Shown: positions 1 through 7,967 of the stretch, piece after piece
Layout of the letters: each line of letters opens with the position of its first letter
Numbering within the stretch: position 1 is the stretch's first letter
From: Povalibacter uvarum
GTDB lineage: Bacteria; Pseudomonadota; Gammaproteobacteria; Steroidobacterales; Steroidobacteraceae
DNA: 64,000 nucleotides
Direction of reading: 5' to 3'
Assembly (NCBI RefSeq): GCF_014202975.1
Contig: NZ_JACHHZ010000002.1
Location: forward strand, 1,059,018 to 1,123,017
Program-made: the position numbers and the translations under genes
The notes under the pieces: model-generated
Databases searched by the model: none
The model's input: only the letters and a program-made list of their open reading frames with translations
What the model was told of the DNA's origin: nothing

Positions 1-91
1 CGGGTGACGGGTGACGGGTGACGGGTGACGGGTGACGGGTGACGGGTGACGGGTGACGGGTGACGGGTGACGGGTGACGGGTGACGGGTGA
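1..91. repeat. 13-copy tandem 7-mer CGGGTGA
   Basis: Thirteen perfect copies of the heptamer CGGGTGA run from the window edge to base 91, followed by CGGGGAAGAATGC and the start codon of the first acetyltransferase. The array is cut by the window edge, so its full length and any complementary right arm are unseen. It has the same 7-bp period as the GATAGCG array near 31.5 kb and ends right at a purine-rich ribosome-binding region. Confidence 0.95.
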
Positions 92-104
92 CGGGGAAGA
101 ATGC

Positions 105-593
105 ATGACGACGCCAGAGTTCCAGATCCGCCGCGCGACCGTGGCCGATGTGCCGACGATCCTGTCGCTCATCCGCGAGCTCGCGGACTTTGAGCGCCTC
201 TCGCATGAGTGCGTGGCGACGGAAGCGCTGCTGGAGGAATCGCTGTTCGGCCCGCGACCGGGAGCCGAAGTGGTCATAGGCCAGCTCGGTAGCGAAGTCG
301 TCGGCTTCGCGTTGTTCTTCCCGAACTTCTCCACGTTCCTCGGCCGGCCCGGCCTGTATCTCGAAGACCTGTTCGTCCGGCCGAAGTATCGCGGCCAGGG
401 CTATGGCGAACATCTGCTGCGCCACCTAGCCAGCATCTGCGTCGAACGCGACTACGGCCGCCTCGAATGGTCCGTGCTGGACTGGAATCAGCGTGCAATC
501 GATTTCTACAAGTCGCTCGGCGCGCAGCCGATGGACGAGTGGACCGTGTTCCGGGTCACCGGCGATGCGCTGACCAAGCTAGGGTCTCAGTGA
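105..593 (+). CDS. GNAT acetyltransferase, thialysine/diamine acetyltransferase-like
   Basis: A 162-residue GCN5-related N-acetyltransferase that would transfer acetyl from acetyl-CoA to a small amine. The acetyl-CoA pyrophosphate loop RGQGYG is preceded by the segment LYLEDLFVRPKY, and the C-terminal segment WNQRAIDFYKSLGA is the usual GNAT helix. The run NFSTFLGRPGLYLEDLFV matches the spermidine/spermine (SSAT) and thialysine acetyltransferase subgroup as I know it, so an amine or thialysine substrate is likely but inferred. I chose ATG at 105 because GGGGAAG lies just upstream; an in-frame start at 81 would translate part of the CGGGTGA array. It is monocistronic, followed by a 120-bp gap that holds a long inverted repeat. 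Confidence 0.85.
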   Translation: MTTPEFQIRRATVADVPTILSLIRELADFERLSHECVATEALLEESLFGPRPGAEVVIGQLGSEVVGFALFFPNFSTFLGRPGLYLEDLFVRPKYRGQGYGEHLLRHLASICVERDYGRLEWSVLDWNQRAIDFYKSLGAQPMDEWTVFRVTGDALTKLGSQ

Positions 594-609
594 GAGACAG
601 ATTCAGAGG

Positions 610-701
610 TTTCACACGGAGTTCACGCAGAGCACGGAGATTGGAAAGTAGTCGCTCCGAGCAGTTCTGACCTCCGTGCCCTCCGCGAAATCCGTGTGAA
701 A
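610..701. repeat. Long inverted repeat, TTTCACACGGAG family, copy 1
   Basis: The left arm (610-639) and right arm (672-701) are reverse complements at 26 of 30 positions, separated by 32 bases. It fills the gap between the two acetyltransferase genes and can form a long RNA hairpin. The left arm matches the left arm of the element at 60270-60301 with about three differences in 31 bases, so this is a dispersed family. Confidence 0.9.
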
Positions 702-715
702 TTCCAGCTCTTCCT

Positions 716-1189
716 ATGCAAATCCGCGCCGCCACGCCCGCTGATCTCGGTGTCCTGATCGAGCTGATGCGCGGCTACTACCGGGACGACGGGCTCGGGT
801 TCGACGCTGAAGAATCGGGCGCGGTGATGGCCCGGCTGCTGAATGAGCCGCAATGGGGCCGGGTCTGGCTCGGCGAAGTGGACGGCGGGGCCGTTGGATA
901 CGTCGCGCTCTGCATCGGCTTCAGTCTCGAGCTCGGCGGCAACGACGCATTCGTCGATGAAGTCTTTGTCCTGCCCGATCACCGCGGCCGCGGGTATGGC
1001 CGCCAGCTCGTGGAATTCCTCATCGCGCGCGCCGGGGAACTCAACATCCGCGCTCTGCATCTCGAAGTCGACCAGGCCAACACTGCGGCGCAGCAGCTAT
1101 ACGAGTCGCTGGGGTTCAGGAAGAGGGATCGCTATTTCCTGATGACACACCTCCCTGATTCACATCCCCTATCGCCCCCCATCGGTTAG
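716..1189 (+). CDS. GNAT family N-acetyltransferase
   Basis: A 157-residue GNAT protein. The acetyl-CoA loop is HRGRGYGRQL, preceded by the acidic strand FVDEVFVLPD, and the C-terminal helix NTAAQQLYESLGF is present. The substrate cannot be read from the sequence. The length is normal for a single-domain GNAT. It is not closely similar to the upstream acetyltransferase, so the pair does not look like a recent duplication. The gene starts 15 bases after the right arm of the inverted repeat at 610-701, so a transcript reading in from upstream would carry the hairpin in its 5' leader. Confidence 0.8.
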   Translation: MQIRAATPADLGVLIELMRGYYRDDGLGFDAEESGAVMARLLNEPQWGRVWLGEVDGGAVGYVALCIGFSLELGGNDAFVDEVFVLPDHRGRGYGRQLVEFLIARAGELNIRALHLEVDQANTAAQQLYESLGFRKRDRYFLMTHLPDSHPLSPPIG

Positions 1190-1278
1190 TTCTATTGGTC
1201 GGGGCCGGTGCCGCGTAGTAGCTTCGCGGCAAATTCACAACAACGCGACCGAGCCCTAGCTGTCGCCACGGGGGTTGC

Positions 1279-1608
1279 ATGTCGATACGCGCGCTTCGCT
1301 ATCTAATCGCATTGGCAGACTGTCTGAATTTCACGCGCGCTGCCGAGCGTTGCTCCGTCACTCAATCCACACTGAGTATTCAGTTGCGCAAGCTCGAGGA
1401 ATATCTCGGCGTCGCATTGTTCGAGCGTGATCGCGCGCATGTCGCGCTGACCGCTGATGGTGAGCACATCCTGCGCTTTGCGCGCGTCGCGGTTCGTGCT
1501 GCCGATCGCATGGTGACCGTGAGTCGCGCGGCTCAGCGCCGCCAGCTCGCTGCCACCGAGGGTCGTCTTATTGAAGAGATCAATTGCGAAGTCGGGCCTC
1601 GAGGTTAG
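1279..1608 (+). pseudogene. Truncated LysR-type regulator (HTH domain only)
   Basis: The first 60 residues are a clear LysR winged helix-turn-helix (LNFTRAAERCSVTQSTLSIQ, then RKLEEYLGVALFERDR). LysR-type regulators run to about 300 residues, with a LysR_substrate effector domain after the linker helix. Here the frame ends at residue 109, shortly after the linker, and none of the effector domain is found before the next gene begins at 1652. It is therefore a remnant, or a minimal DNA-binding protein without a sensor domain. It lies 43 bases upstream of the peroxidase gene and might still bind the local promoter. Other OxyR-like regulators share this HTH type, so the original target is unknown. 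Confidence 0.7.
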
Positions 1609-1651
1609 ACTGATTCTAAGAGCCTTCAAAAGCCTTCGTGGGGACGCAAGC

Positions 1652-2854
1652 ATGGGACCGCCGATTCATACCGTGCTGATGGGCACGTGCGCGAGCCTGT
1701 TTTGTGCGCTGAGTTTTGCTCAGCCGCTTGGACTGCCGCCTGTTCCCGTGCCAGCCAACAATCCGCAGACGCCGGAGAAAATCGCGCTCGGGGACAAGCT
1801 CTTCAACGACAAGCGCTTCAGCAGTACGGGCGATGTCAGTTGCGCCACTTGCCACGATCCGAAGAAGGCCTTCACCGACAGTCCACTCGTCACTTCCGAA
1901 GGCATCAACAAGCTGACGGGCACGCGCAACGCCCCAACGGTCATCAACTCGGCGTACTTCACGCTGTTCTTCTGGGACGGGCGCTCGCCCGACATGGAAG
2001 ACCAGGCGCAACACCCGATCATCAACCCCGTGGAGATGGGCCTCGCGAACCACGACCCCGTGCTGAAGGTCGTGCGCAGCGATCCTGAGTACGTTGCCGC
2101 CTTCAAGAAAGTCTTCGGCAAGGAAGGCACGCAGGTCACGATGACGCAAGTGCAGCAGGCGATCGCGAGCTTCGAGCGCACGATCGTGAGCGGCGACTCA
2201 CCCTTCGATCAGTGGTACTTCGGGAAGAGACAGGACGCGATCAGCGACCAGGCGAAGCGCGGTTTCGACGTGTTCATGAACAAGGGGCGCTGCGTTTCCT
2301 GTCACACGATCGAACAGGATCACGCGCTGTTCACCGACAACCGCTTCCACAACATCGGTGTGGGCGTGAATCGCATCCAGGCTGACATCGGGACGCTCGC
2401 ACCAGCCTTCCTGAAGGCAAAAGCCGCGGGCACCGATGTCGACAAGGCTGTGCTGACGAATCCGAAGGCGTCGGAACTCGGCCGATTCGCGGTGACCGAC
2501 ACGCTCGATGAGATCGGGTCGTTCAAGACGTCCACGCTGCGCAACGTTTCCGTCACCGCGCCGTTCATGCATGACGGCAGCCTTGCGACGCTGCGCGATG
2601 TGGTCGAGCACTACAACAACGGCGGCATCACGAAGAAGACCGATGCGGTGAACGACTTCCTGAGCGGCGGCATCCGGCCGCTCGAGCTCAACGACGATGA
2701 GATCTCCGATCTCGTGGCGTTCCTCGAGACGCTCACGAGTCCGCAGTTCGCCGCCCAGAAGGCCGCATCGCTGAATCCCGCATCCTGCAACGTGAGCACC
2801 ACGAAGCTCGCGGCAACCGCAATGCCGATGACGACAGAGGGCACGGCACCATGA
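1652..2854 (+). CDS. Di-heme cytochrome c peroxidase / MauG-type protein
   Basis: A 400-residue periplasmic di-heme protein. A signal peptide (residues 1-23, ending SFAQ) precedes two c-type heme sites, SCATCHDP (Cys64-Cys67-His68) and CVSCHTIEQDH (Cys214-Cys217-His218). The spacing and the segment RNAPTVINSAYFTLFFWDGR between them are typical of the bacterial CcP/MauG family, as is APFMHDGSLATLRDVVEHYN near the C-terminus. Such proteins reduce H2O2 or oxidise protein or small-molecule targets; which one applies here is unknown. I used ATG 1652 rather than the longer frame because the signal peptide starts there. It overlaps the metallophosphoesterase gene by ATGA, so translation is probably coupled. 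Confidence 0.9.
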   Translation: MGPPIHTVLMGTCASLFCALSFAQPLGLPPVPVPANNPQTPEKIALGDKLFNDKRFSSTGDVSCATCHDPKKAFTDSPLVTSEGINKLTGTRNAPTVINSAYFTLFFWDGRSPDMEDQAQHPIINPVEMGLANHDPVLKVVRSDPEYVAAFKKVFGKEGTQVTMTQVQQAIASFERTIVSGDSPFDQWYFGKRQDAISDQAKRGFDVFMNKGRCVSCHTIEQDHALFTDNRFHNIGVGVNRIQADIGTLAPAFLKAKAAGTDVDKAVLTNPKASELGRFAVTDTLDEIGSFKTSTLRNVSVTAPFMHDGSLATLRDVVEHYNNGGITKKTDAVNDFLSGGIRPLELNDDEISDLVAFLETLTSPQFAAQKAASLNPASCNVSTTKLAATAMPMTTEGTAP

Positions 2855-3924
2855 GCCAGACATTCGATCGGCGCACGTTCCTTCGCAATGCCGCGCTCGG
2901 CGTGAGCGCCAGCACTTTGCCGTTCACGCTCGTCGAGCTGGCCTTCGCGAAGCCGGAAGACACGTTCACGTTCGCATACATCTCCGACTCGCACATCCAG
3001 CACATCAAGGGCACGCAATTCGTGCGCAACTGGGATCGCGGCCTGATTCGCGCGGTCGCGGAGACGAACCTGCTCACGCCGAAGCCGGACTTCGTCATGT
3101 TCGGTGGCGATCTCGCGCAGCTCGGCAACAAGCCCGAGCTCGATCATGGCGCCGAGATGCTCTCGAAGCTGAAGGGCAAGGTCTACCACGTGATGGGCGA
3201 GCACGACTACTACCTCGACCTCGGTGAGTACTGGTCGAAGCTCTTCGGTCCGCAGTACTACAGCTTCAATCACAAGGGCGTGCACTTCATCGTCCTGAAC
3301 AGCATCCTCACGTACGACGACTGGACCTTCAATCGCTGGCCGTCGCCCGAGCAGCGCATGCTGGAGATGGCTGGCCTCGACAATCCGAACGGATCTCCGT
3401 TCATGGTCGGCGACAAGCAGCGCGAATGGCTGCGCAAGGATCTCGCGAAAGTGAAGAAGTCGACGCCGATCGTCGTGTTCTCGCATTCGCCGTTGCAGAA
3501 GATCTACAAGGGCTGGAATTTCTGGACCGAGGACGCCGAGCAGGTGCAGGCGCTGCTCGCACCGTTCGACAAAGTCACGGTGTTCTACGGACACGTGCAC
3601 CAGATCCAGTACAACCAGATCGGCAACATCAGCTTCACCTCGGCGATGGCGACCGCCTGGCCGTGGCCATACCCGCAGAGTTACGCACAGGCTGAGCAAC
3701 TATTGCCGAAGCTGACTGTGCAGATGAATCGCGCCGATCCGTTCTTCGAGCGTGATGCGACGGGTTGGCAACTGATCGATATCCACTCCGGCCGCTCGCG
3801 GGTGAACTTCAACCTGTACAACAACAAGGGCCGGACGGTGGCGTTCGATGAGAAGACGGGGACGCCGGTGGATAGCGCGTATCAGGCGCCGGAGAGTCGG
3901 ACGCCGCCGCAGGCGCATTTCTGA
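2851..3924 (+). CDS. Tat-exported metallophosphoesterase
   Basis: A 357-residue calcineurin-like phosphoesterase exported folded. The N-terminus carries a twin-arginine signal (DRRTFLRNAALGVSAS, then a hydrophobic stretch ending in AFA). The binuclear metal motifs follow in order: ISDSHIQH, GGDLAQLGN, GEHDYY (in place of GNHD), FSHSP and GHVHQIQYN. The GEHD form of the third motif is a recognised variant. The substrate is unknown. The start overlaps the peroxidase stop codon by four bases, so the two are co-translated and probably act in the same compartment. The gap to the next cytochrome gene holds iterated GAGCTGTGAGC words. Confidence 0.88.
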   Translation: MSQTFDRRTFLRNAALGVSASTLPFTLVELAFAKPEDTFTFAYISDSHIQHIKGTQFVRNWDRGLIRAVAETNLLTPKPDFVMFGGDLAQLGNKPELDHGAEMLSKLKGKVYHVMGEHDYYLDLGEYWSKLFGPQYYSFNHKGVHFIVLNSILTYDDWTFNRWPSPEQRMLEMAGLDNPNGSPFMVGDKQREWLRKDLAKVKKSTPIVVFSHSPLQKIYKGWNFWTEDAEQVQALLAPFDKVTVFYGHVHQIQYNQIGNISFTSAMATAWPWPYPQSYAQAEQLLPKLTVQMNRADPFFERDATGWQLIDIHSGRSRVNFNLYNNKGRTVAFDEKTGTPVDSAYQAPESRTPPQAHF

Positions 3925-3990
3925 GGGAGCTGTCGGGCGGCTGGCTGCCGGCAACTGGCCAGAGCAGAAGCGGAAAAAGGCGACGAGCTG

Positions 3991-4018
3991 TGAGCGATGA
4001 GCTGTGAGCCAGAGGAAG
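3991..4018. repeat. Half-element of GAGCTGTGAGC word family before a start codon
   Basis: The words GACGAGCTGTGAGC and GATGAGCTGTGAGC run into GCCAGAGGAAGAAGAC and then the ATG at 4024. The same words occur as paired arms near 13.85 kb and 52.63 kb, but no complementary right arm follows here. The terminal AGAGGAAG is placed where a Shine-Dalgarno should be. Confidence 0.75.
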
Positions 4019-4023
4019 AAGAC

Positions 4024-4425
4024 ATGAAGATGATCCGGATTTTGGCGGTGGCGTTGATGGGGATGGCGTTCAGCTCGGTGGCGTTGGCCGACGAGTTCAC
4101 CGAGTCGGATCTCAAGCGCTGGCAGGAGCAGTTCGATGGCGTGGTGAAGCAGGGACGTAGTCTCTGGACCGACGGCAAACTCGGCACGAATGGTGTCGCA
4201 TGCGCGCAGTGCCACCCGAACGCGGCGAATACGCATCCGGAAACGTATCCCAAGTTTCAGAAGCAGCTCGGCAAGGTTGCGAATCTGTGGGAGATGGTGA
4301 ACTGGTGCCTGCGCAACCCGTTGCAGGGGCAGCCGCTCGAGGCAGATGATGCGAAGATGACGGCGATGCTCGCGTACATTGCGTGGGAGCGTCGCGGTGT
4401 GAAGCTCGAGCCCGGTAAACATTGA
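4024..4425 (+). CDS. Periplasmic c-type cytochrome, SoxA/SoxX-like
   Basis: A 133-residue secreted mono-heme cytochrome. The signal peptide spans residues 1-22 (MKMIRILAVALMGMAFSSVA), and the single heme site is ACAQCHPN. The segment WEMVNWCLRNPLQG with a lone cysteine resembles the region around the second ligand in SoxA/SoxX-type thiosulfate cytochromes; this is a family impression only, not proof of sulfur oxidation. The downstream rhodanese fits a sulfur or thiol role. I chose ATG 4024, which has AGAGGAAG upstream. The stop TGA shares its last base with the ATG of the rhodanese gene, indicating coupled translation. Confidence 0.82.
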   Translation: MKMIRILAVALMGMAFSSVALADEFTESDLKRWQEQFDGVVKQGRSLWTDGKLGTNGVACAQCHPNAANTHPETYPKFQKQLGKVANLWEMVNWCLRNPLQGQPLEADDAKMTAMLAYIAWERRGVKLEPGKH

Positions 4426-4856
4426 TGAAGAGAGCAGCGGATAGCGGATCGCGGATGGCGAATGGTGTCTGCAGCGCCGTACTCCCGCTGCTCGCGTTTG
4501 CCTCGCTTGGCCTCGCTCAATTCGCATCCGCCGATACGCCGCTCATCGATCAGGCAGCGCTGAACAAGCGCATCGCCGAGAAGGACAGCTCGCTCGTCAT
4601 TCTCGATGTGCGCACGCCGGAAGAATTCGCGGCGGGTCATGTTCCTGGCGCGATCAACATTCCGTACACCTATCTCCCGGCCAGCATCTCCGCGCTCGGA
4701 GATGCTTCCGGCAAGGACATCGTTCTCTACTGCCAGACCGGAGTGCGTGCCGAACGGGCGGCGACGCGCCTGAAGGAGAACGGCTTCTCGAAGCTGCTGC
4801 ATCTCGAAGGCGACATGAAGCAGTGGAAGGAGAAGGAACAGCCGATCGAGAAATAG
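4425..4856 (+). CDS. Secreted rhodanese-domain protein
   Basis: A 143-residue single-domain rhodanese with an N-terminal signal region. The active-site loop is YCQTGVRAERA, with the persulfide cysteine, and LDVRTPEEFAAGHVPGAINI is the CH2A-type motif. It would transfer sulfane sulfur to an acceptor in the periplasm. Bases 4434-4460 are copies of the GCGGATAGCGG words found in the 31.5-kb array, so the first dozen codons (KRAADSGSR) look like translated repeat. An alternative start at ATG 4455 (MANGVCSAVLPLLAFA) gives a cleaner signal peptide. It is the last intact gene of the peroxidase-phosphoesterase-cytochrome set. Confidence 0.85.
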   Translation: MKRAADSGSRMANGVCSAVLPLLAFASLGLAQFASADTPLIDQAALNKRIAEKDSSLVILDVRTPEEFAAGHVPGAINIPYTYLPASISALGDASGKDIVLYCQTGVRAERAATRLKENGFSKLLHLEGDMKQWKEKEQPIEK

Positions 4857-4890
4857 CCCGTGCCCGGAAAGGCGGATTGATGTCGGGCTA
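4854..4890. terminator. Weak stem-loop after the rhodanese gene
   Basis: TAGCCCG (4854-4860, including the stop codon) pairs with CGGGCTA (4884-4890) across 23 bases. There is no T-run, so a terminator role is only possible. Confidence 0.35.
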
Positions 4891-4931
4891 GCCTGTGCAG
4901 TAGCCTCGCCGCAGAACAACAAGAATAAGGG

Positions 4932-5435
4932 TTGGCGGTGAGCGAAACTCCTTGCGGATCGGTCCGTGATCCACGCAGCCTCGTTCGCTGGCTTGTCAGC
5001 ATCGTCGCCGTCCTGGGCGTCGCTGCGCTGGCCGCGTCGGCATGGGTCTACCTCGCCAGCGAAGCGCATCTGCGCTCCTTCGAGCGTCCGTCCGCATTTG
5101 CCTTCCGATTCCTTCCGACGCCGAGTCCATCGCGCGTGGTGCGCATCTCGCCAGGACTCGCGGTTGCGGCGGCTGTCACGGCGAAGATCTGTCGGGCGAA
5201 GTGCGATGGGGTGGCGGCGTTGCCGTGAATCTGACCGAATACGCGCGTTCCGAAACTCCGGCTACGCCACGGCATCGGCCGCGACGGTCGCGCGCTCTAC
5301 TCGATGCCTTCGTTCAACTTCATGCGACTGCGCGATGCGGATGTTGCGGACCTGTACGCCAATAGCGCGTCCGGATCATCGCCTTTCTCGATGCCGATAT
5401 CGCTGCAGGCGATCGGAGCATGCGTGCCAACCTGA
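4932..5435 (+). pseudogene. Frameshifted membrane-anchored cytochrome c
   Basis: A cytochrome c can be followed through three frame segments. The first, from about 4932, gives an N-terminal anchor (VRWLVSIVAVLGVAALAASA). Near 5105-5115 the coding sense moves to another frame, giving SIARGAHLARTRGCGGCHGE, with the heme motif CGGCH. Near 5255-5270 it returns to the first frame, giving GIGRDGRALYSMPSFNFMRL, the usual distal segment with the methionine ligand, and DADVADLYA; it ends at 5435. The part between NLTEYARSE and GIGRDGR is shorter than usual, so bases are missing. Two frameshifts and a deletion make it non-functional unless they are sequencing errors. It probably belonged to the redox set upstream. 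Confidence 0.8.
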
Positions 5436-5483
5436 ATCGTGTGAGGTAGCCTCACCTCGTTCTTCGTCCTCAGGTGATGGCCA

Positions 5484-7967
5484 GTGTCCGCATTCAAGAA
5501 CATTCTCTGCTCAGCGCTCTCGCTGGTCACCGGCCTCGCAATGTCGTCCGAGGGCCTCGCCGCGGACACCTCGAAATTCGTCCGGCAAAAGCGGTCGCCC
5601 GACATTTACCGCTCCGGCTGGATCGACCTGAACAAGAACGGGACTCGCGATCCCTACGAAGATCCCACGCTCGATCGTGAAGCACGCATCACCGATCTCC
5701 TGGGCCGAATGACGCTAGAGGAGAAGACGGCGCAGATGGTGACGCTCTACGGCTTTCCGCGTGTCGCGAGCGATGAGTTGCCGACGCCGGCCTGGAAGGC
5801 CGCGCTCTGGAAGGATGGCATCGGCAACATCGACGAGCACATGAACGGCAATACGGGCTGGACCAACAATCTCGCCGACCCGGTGCACGACCTGCCGTAC
5901 TCACTGCACACGCGCGCCATCAACGAAGTGCAGCGCTGGTTCATCGAAGAGACGCGCCTGGGCATCCCCGTCGACTTCACGAACGAGGGCATTCGCGGTC
6001 TCCTGCATTCGAAGGCCACCAGCTTTCCCGCCCAACTCGCTGTCGCGAGTACCTGGAACAAGCAACTGGTGCGTGAGATCGGTCGCGTAACGGGACGCGA
6101 AGGCCGTGCACTCGGCTACACCAACATCTACTCGCCCGTGCTCGACTTGGCGCGCGATCCCCGCTGGGGCCGCGTGATCGAGAGCTATGGCGAAGATCCG
6201 TTCCTCGTCGGTGAACTAGGCGTTGAACAAGTGAAGGGCCTGCAGGAACAGCGGGTCGTTTCGACGCTGAAGCACTTCGCTGTGTACTCGGTGCCCAAAG
6301 GCGGGCGCGATGGCGAAGCGCGCACCGATCCGCAAGTGACATGGCGCGATGTGCAGACGATCTTCCTGCCGCCATTCCGTCGTGCCATCCAGGATGCAGG
6401 CGCGCTGGGCGTGATGTCCTCGTACAACGACTACGACGGCATTCCGGTGCAGGCGAGCCACCTGTTCCTGACGCAGATCCTGCGGCAGCAATGGGGCTTC
6501 CAGGGCTACGTCGTCTCCGATAGCGCGGCGGTCGAGTTCATTCACACGAAGCACCGCACGGCGGCCACTCCCGAAGAGGCGATCCGTCAGGCGGTGGAGG
6601 CCGGCCTGAACATCCGCACGAACTTCACACCTCCGGAAGCGTATGCGGAGCCGCTGCGAAACCTCGTTCGCGAGGGGCGCCTTCGGGTCGAAACTGTCGA
6701 TGCGCGAGTCCGCGACATTCTGCGCGTGAAGTTCTGGCTCGGGCTGTTCGACACGCCGTACCAGGAGAAGCCTGCGTCCACAGATCAGGTCGTGCGCACG
6801 CCGGCCAACTTGTCGCTCGCCGCACAAGCCGGACGCCAGTCCATCATTCTTCTCAAGAACGACCGCGATCTGCTGCCGCTGAGCAGGCACGTGAAGCGCA
6901 TCCTCGTCACCGGCCCACTCGCTGACGATGCGCACGGTTGGTGGTCGCGCTATGGCGCGCAACGGCTCGGCTTCATCACGCCGCTCGCGGGGTTGCGGGC
7001 CAAACTCGGCAGCGACGTCGAAGTCCGTTACGCGAAGGGCGTCGACGTGAAGGACGAGCGCTTCCCGGAGAGCGACGTGTTCAAGGAGCCGCCCTCCGAT
7101 GCGGTTCGCGCAGGGATCGATGCGGCAGTCGCTGCAGCGAAAGACGTCGACGTCATCATTGCAACGCTCGGTGAAACCGACGAGCTGTGCCGCGAATCAG
7201 CGAGCCGGGTGAGTCTCGATCTACCGGGCTATCAGGAAGATCTGCTGCGCGCCCTGCACGCCACCGGCAAACCCGTCGTTCTCGTCCTCAGCAACGGTCG
7301 TCCACTCAGCGTCAACTGGGCCGCGCGCCACGTGCCCGCCATCGTCGAGATGTGGTTTCCAGGTGAAGACGGCGGTGCCGCGCTCGCGGATATTCTCTTT
7401 GGCGACGTGAATCCTTCGGGCCGCCTGCCGATCACCTTTCCGAAGAGCGTGGGTCAGATCCAGATGAATTTCCCGGCTCACCCCGGCTCACAGGCTCATG
7501 ACGCGGGCCAGGTGCCAGGCGTGCTGTTCCCATTCGGTCATGGTCTGAGCTACACGAAATTCGGCTACAGGAATCTCAGGATCTCTCCGCGGAAGCTGCG
7601 TTCAGGCGGCCGTGTCGAGGTGAGCGTCGATGTCACCAATACCGGTCAGCGCGCCGGCGACGACGTCGTTCAGCTCTATCTTCGCGACGACTACAGCAGC
7701 GTAGTGACGTTCGAGAAATTGCTGCGTGGATTCGAGCGTGTCTCGCTGGCACCGGGAGAGACCAAGACCGTTCGCTTCATACTGACGCCAGAACATCTGG
7801 CGCTCTACGACCGCGGTCAGCAATGGACGGTCGAACCGGGCCGCTTCACCGTCCAGATCGGCGCATCGTCCGAAGACGTACGTGTCGAAGGCAGCTTCGA
7901 CATCGTGGATGACGCAGTCGAGCTCGAGAAAGCGCCTGACGCGACAGATCGCACCGACCCTCGCTGA
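5484..7967 (+). CDS. GH3 beta-glucosidase/beta-xylosidase
   Basis: An 827-residue exported glycoside hydrolase of family 3, of the BglX type. A signal peptide lies in residues 1-27 (ending SEGLA). The (beta/alpha)8 domain contains KHFAVYSVPKGGRDGEAR and the nucleophile in GYVVSDSAAVEF (Asp346). The alpha/beta sandwich domain follows from about residue 450 (QSIILLKNDRDLLPL), and a fibronectin-III-like domain ends the protein (VDVTNTGQRAGDDVVQLYL to about residue 800). It would release terminal glucose or xylose from oligosaccharides in the periplasm. The start is GTG at 5484; an overlapping out-of-frame ATG lies just upstream. It is convergent with the trans-sulfuration gene, whose stop is adjacent. 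Confidence 0.93.
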   Translation: MSAFKNILCSALSLVTGLAMSSEGLAADTSKFVRQKRSPDIYRSGWIDLNKNGTRDPYEDPTLDREARITDLLGRMTLEEKTAQMVTLYGFPRVASDELPTPAWKAALWKDGIGNIDEHMNGNTGWTNNLADPVHDLPYSLHTRAINEVQRWFIEETRLGIPVDFTNEGIRGLLHSKATSFPAQLAVASTWNKQLVREIGRVTGREGRALGYTNIYSPVLDLARDPRWGRVIESYGEDPFLVGELGVEQVKGLQEQRVVSTLKHFAVYSVPKGGRDGEARTDPQVTWRDVQTIFLPPFRRAIQDAGALGVMSSYNDYDGIPVQASHLFLTQILRQQWGFQGYVVSDSAAVEFIHTKHRTAATPEEAIRQAVEAGLNIRTNFTPPEAYAEPLRNLVREGRLRVETVDARVRDILRVKFWLGLFDTPYQEKPASTDQVVRTPANLSLAAQAGRQSIILLKNDRDLLPLSRHVKRILVTGPLADDAHGWWSRYGAQRLGFITPLAGLRAKLGSDVEVRYAKGVDVKDERFPESDVFKEPPSDAVRAGIDAAVAAAKDVDVIIATLGETDELCRESASRVSLDLPGYQEDLLRALHATGKPVVLVLSNGRPLSVNWAARHVPAIVEMWFPGEDGGAALADILFGDVNPSGRLPITFPKSVGQIQMNFPAHPGSQAHDAGQVPGVLFPFGHGLSYTKFGYRNLRISPRKLRSGGRVEVSVDVTNTGQRAGDDVVQLYLRDDYSSVVTFEKLLRGFERVSLAPGETKTVRFILTPEHLALYDRGQQWTVEPGRFTVQIGASSEDVRVEGSFDIVDDAVELEKAPDATDRTDPR

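Noticed and set aside
1-91. Possible CRISPR array (regular repeats at the window edge)
   Set aside because: The units are 7 bp in direct tandem without spacers, unlike CRISPR repeats.
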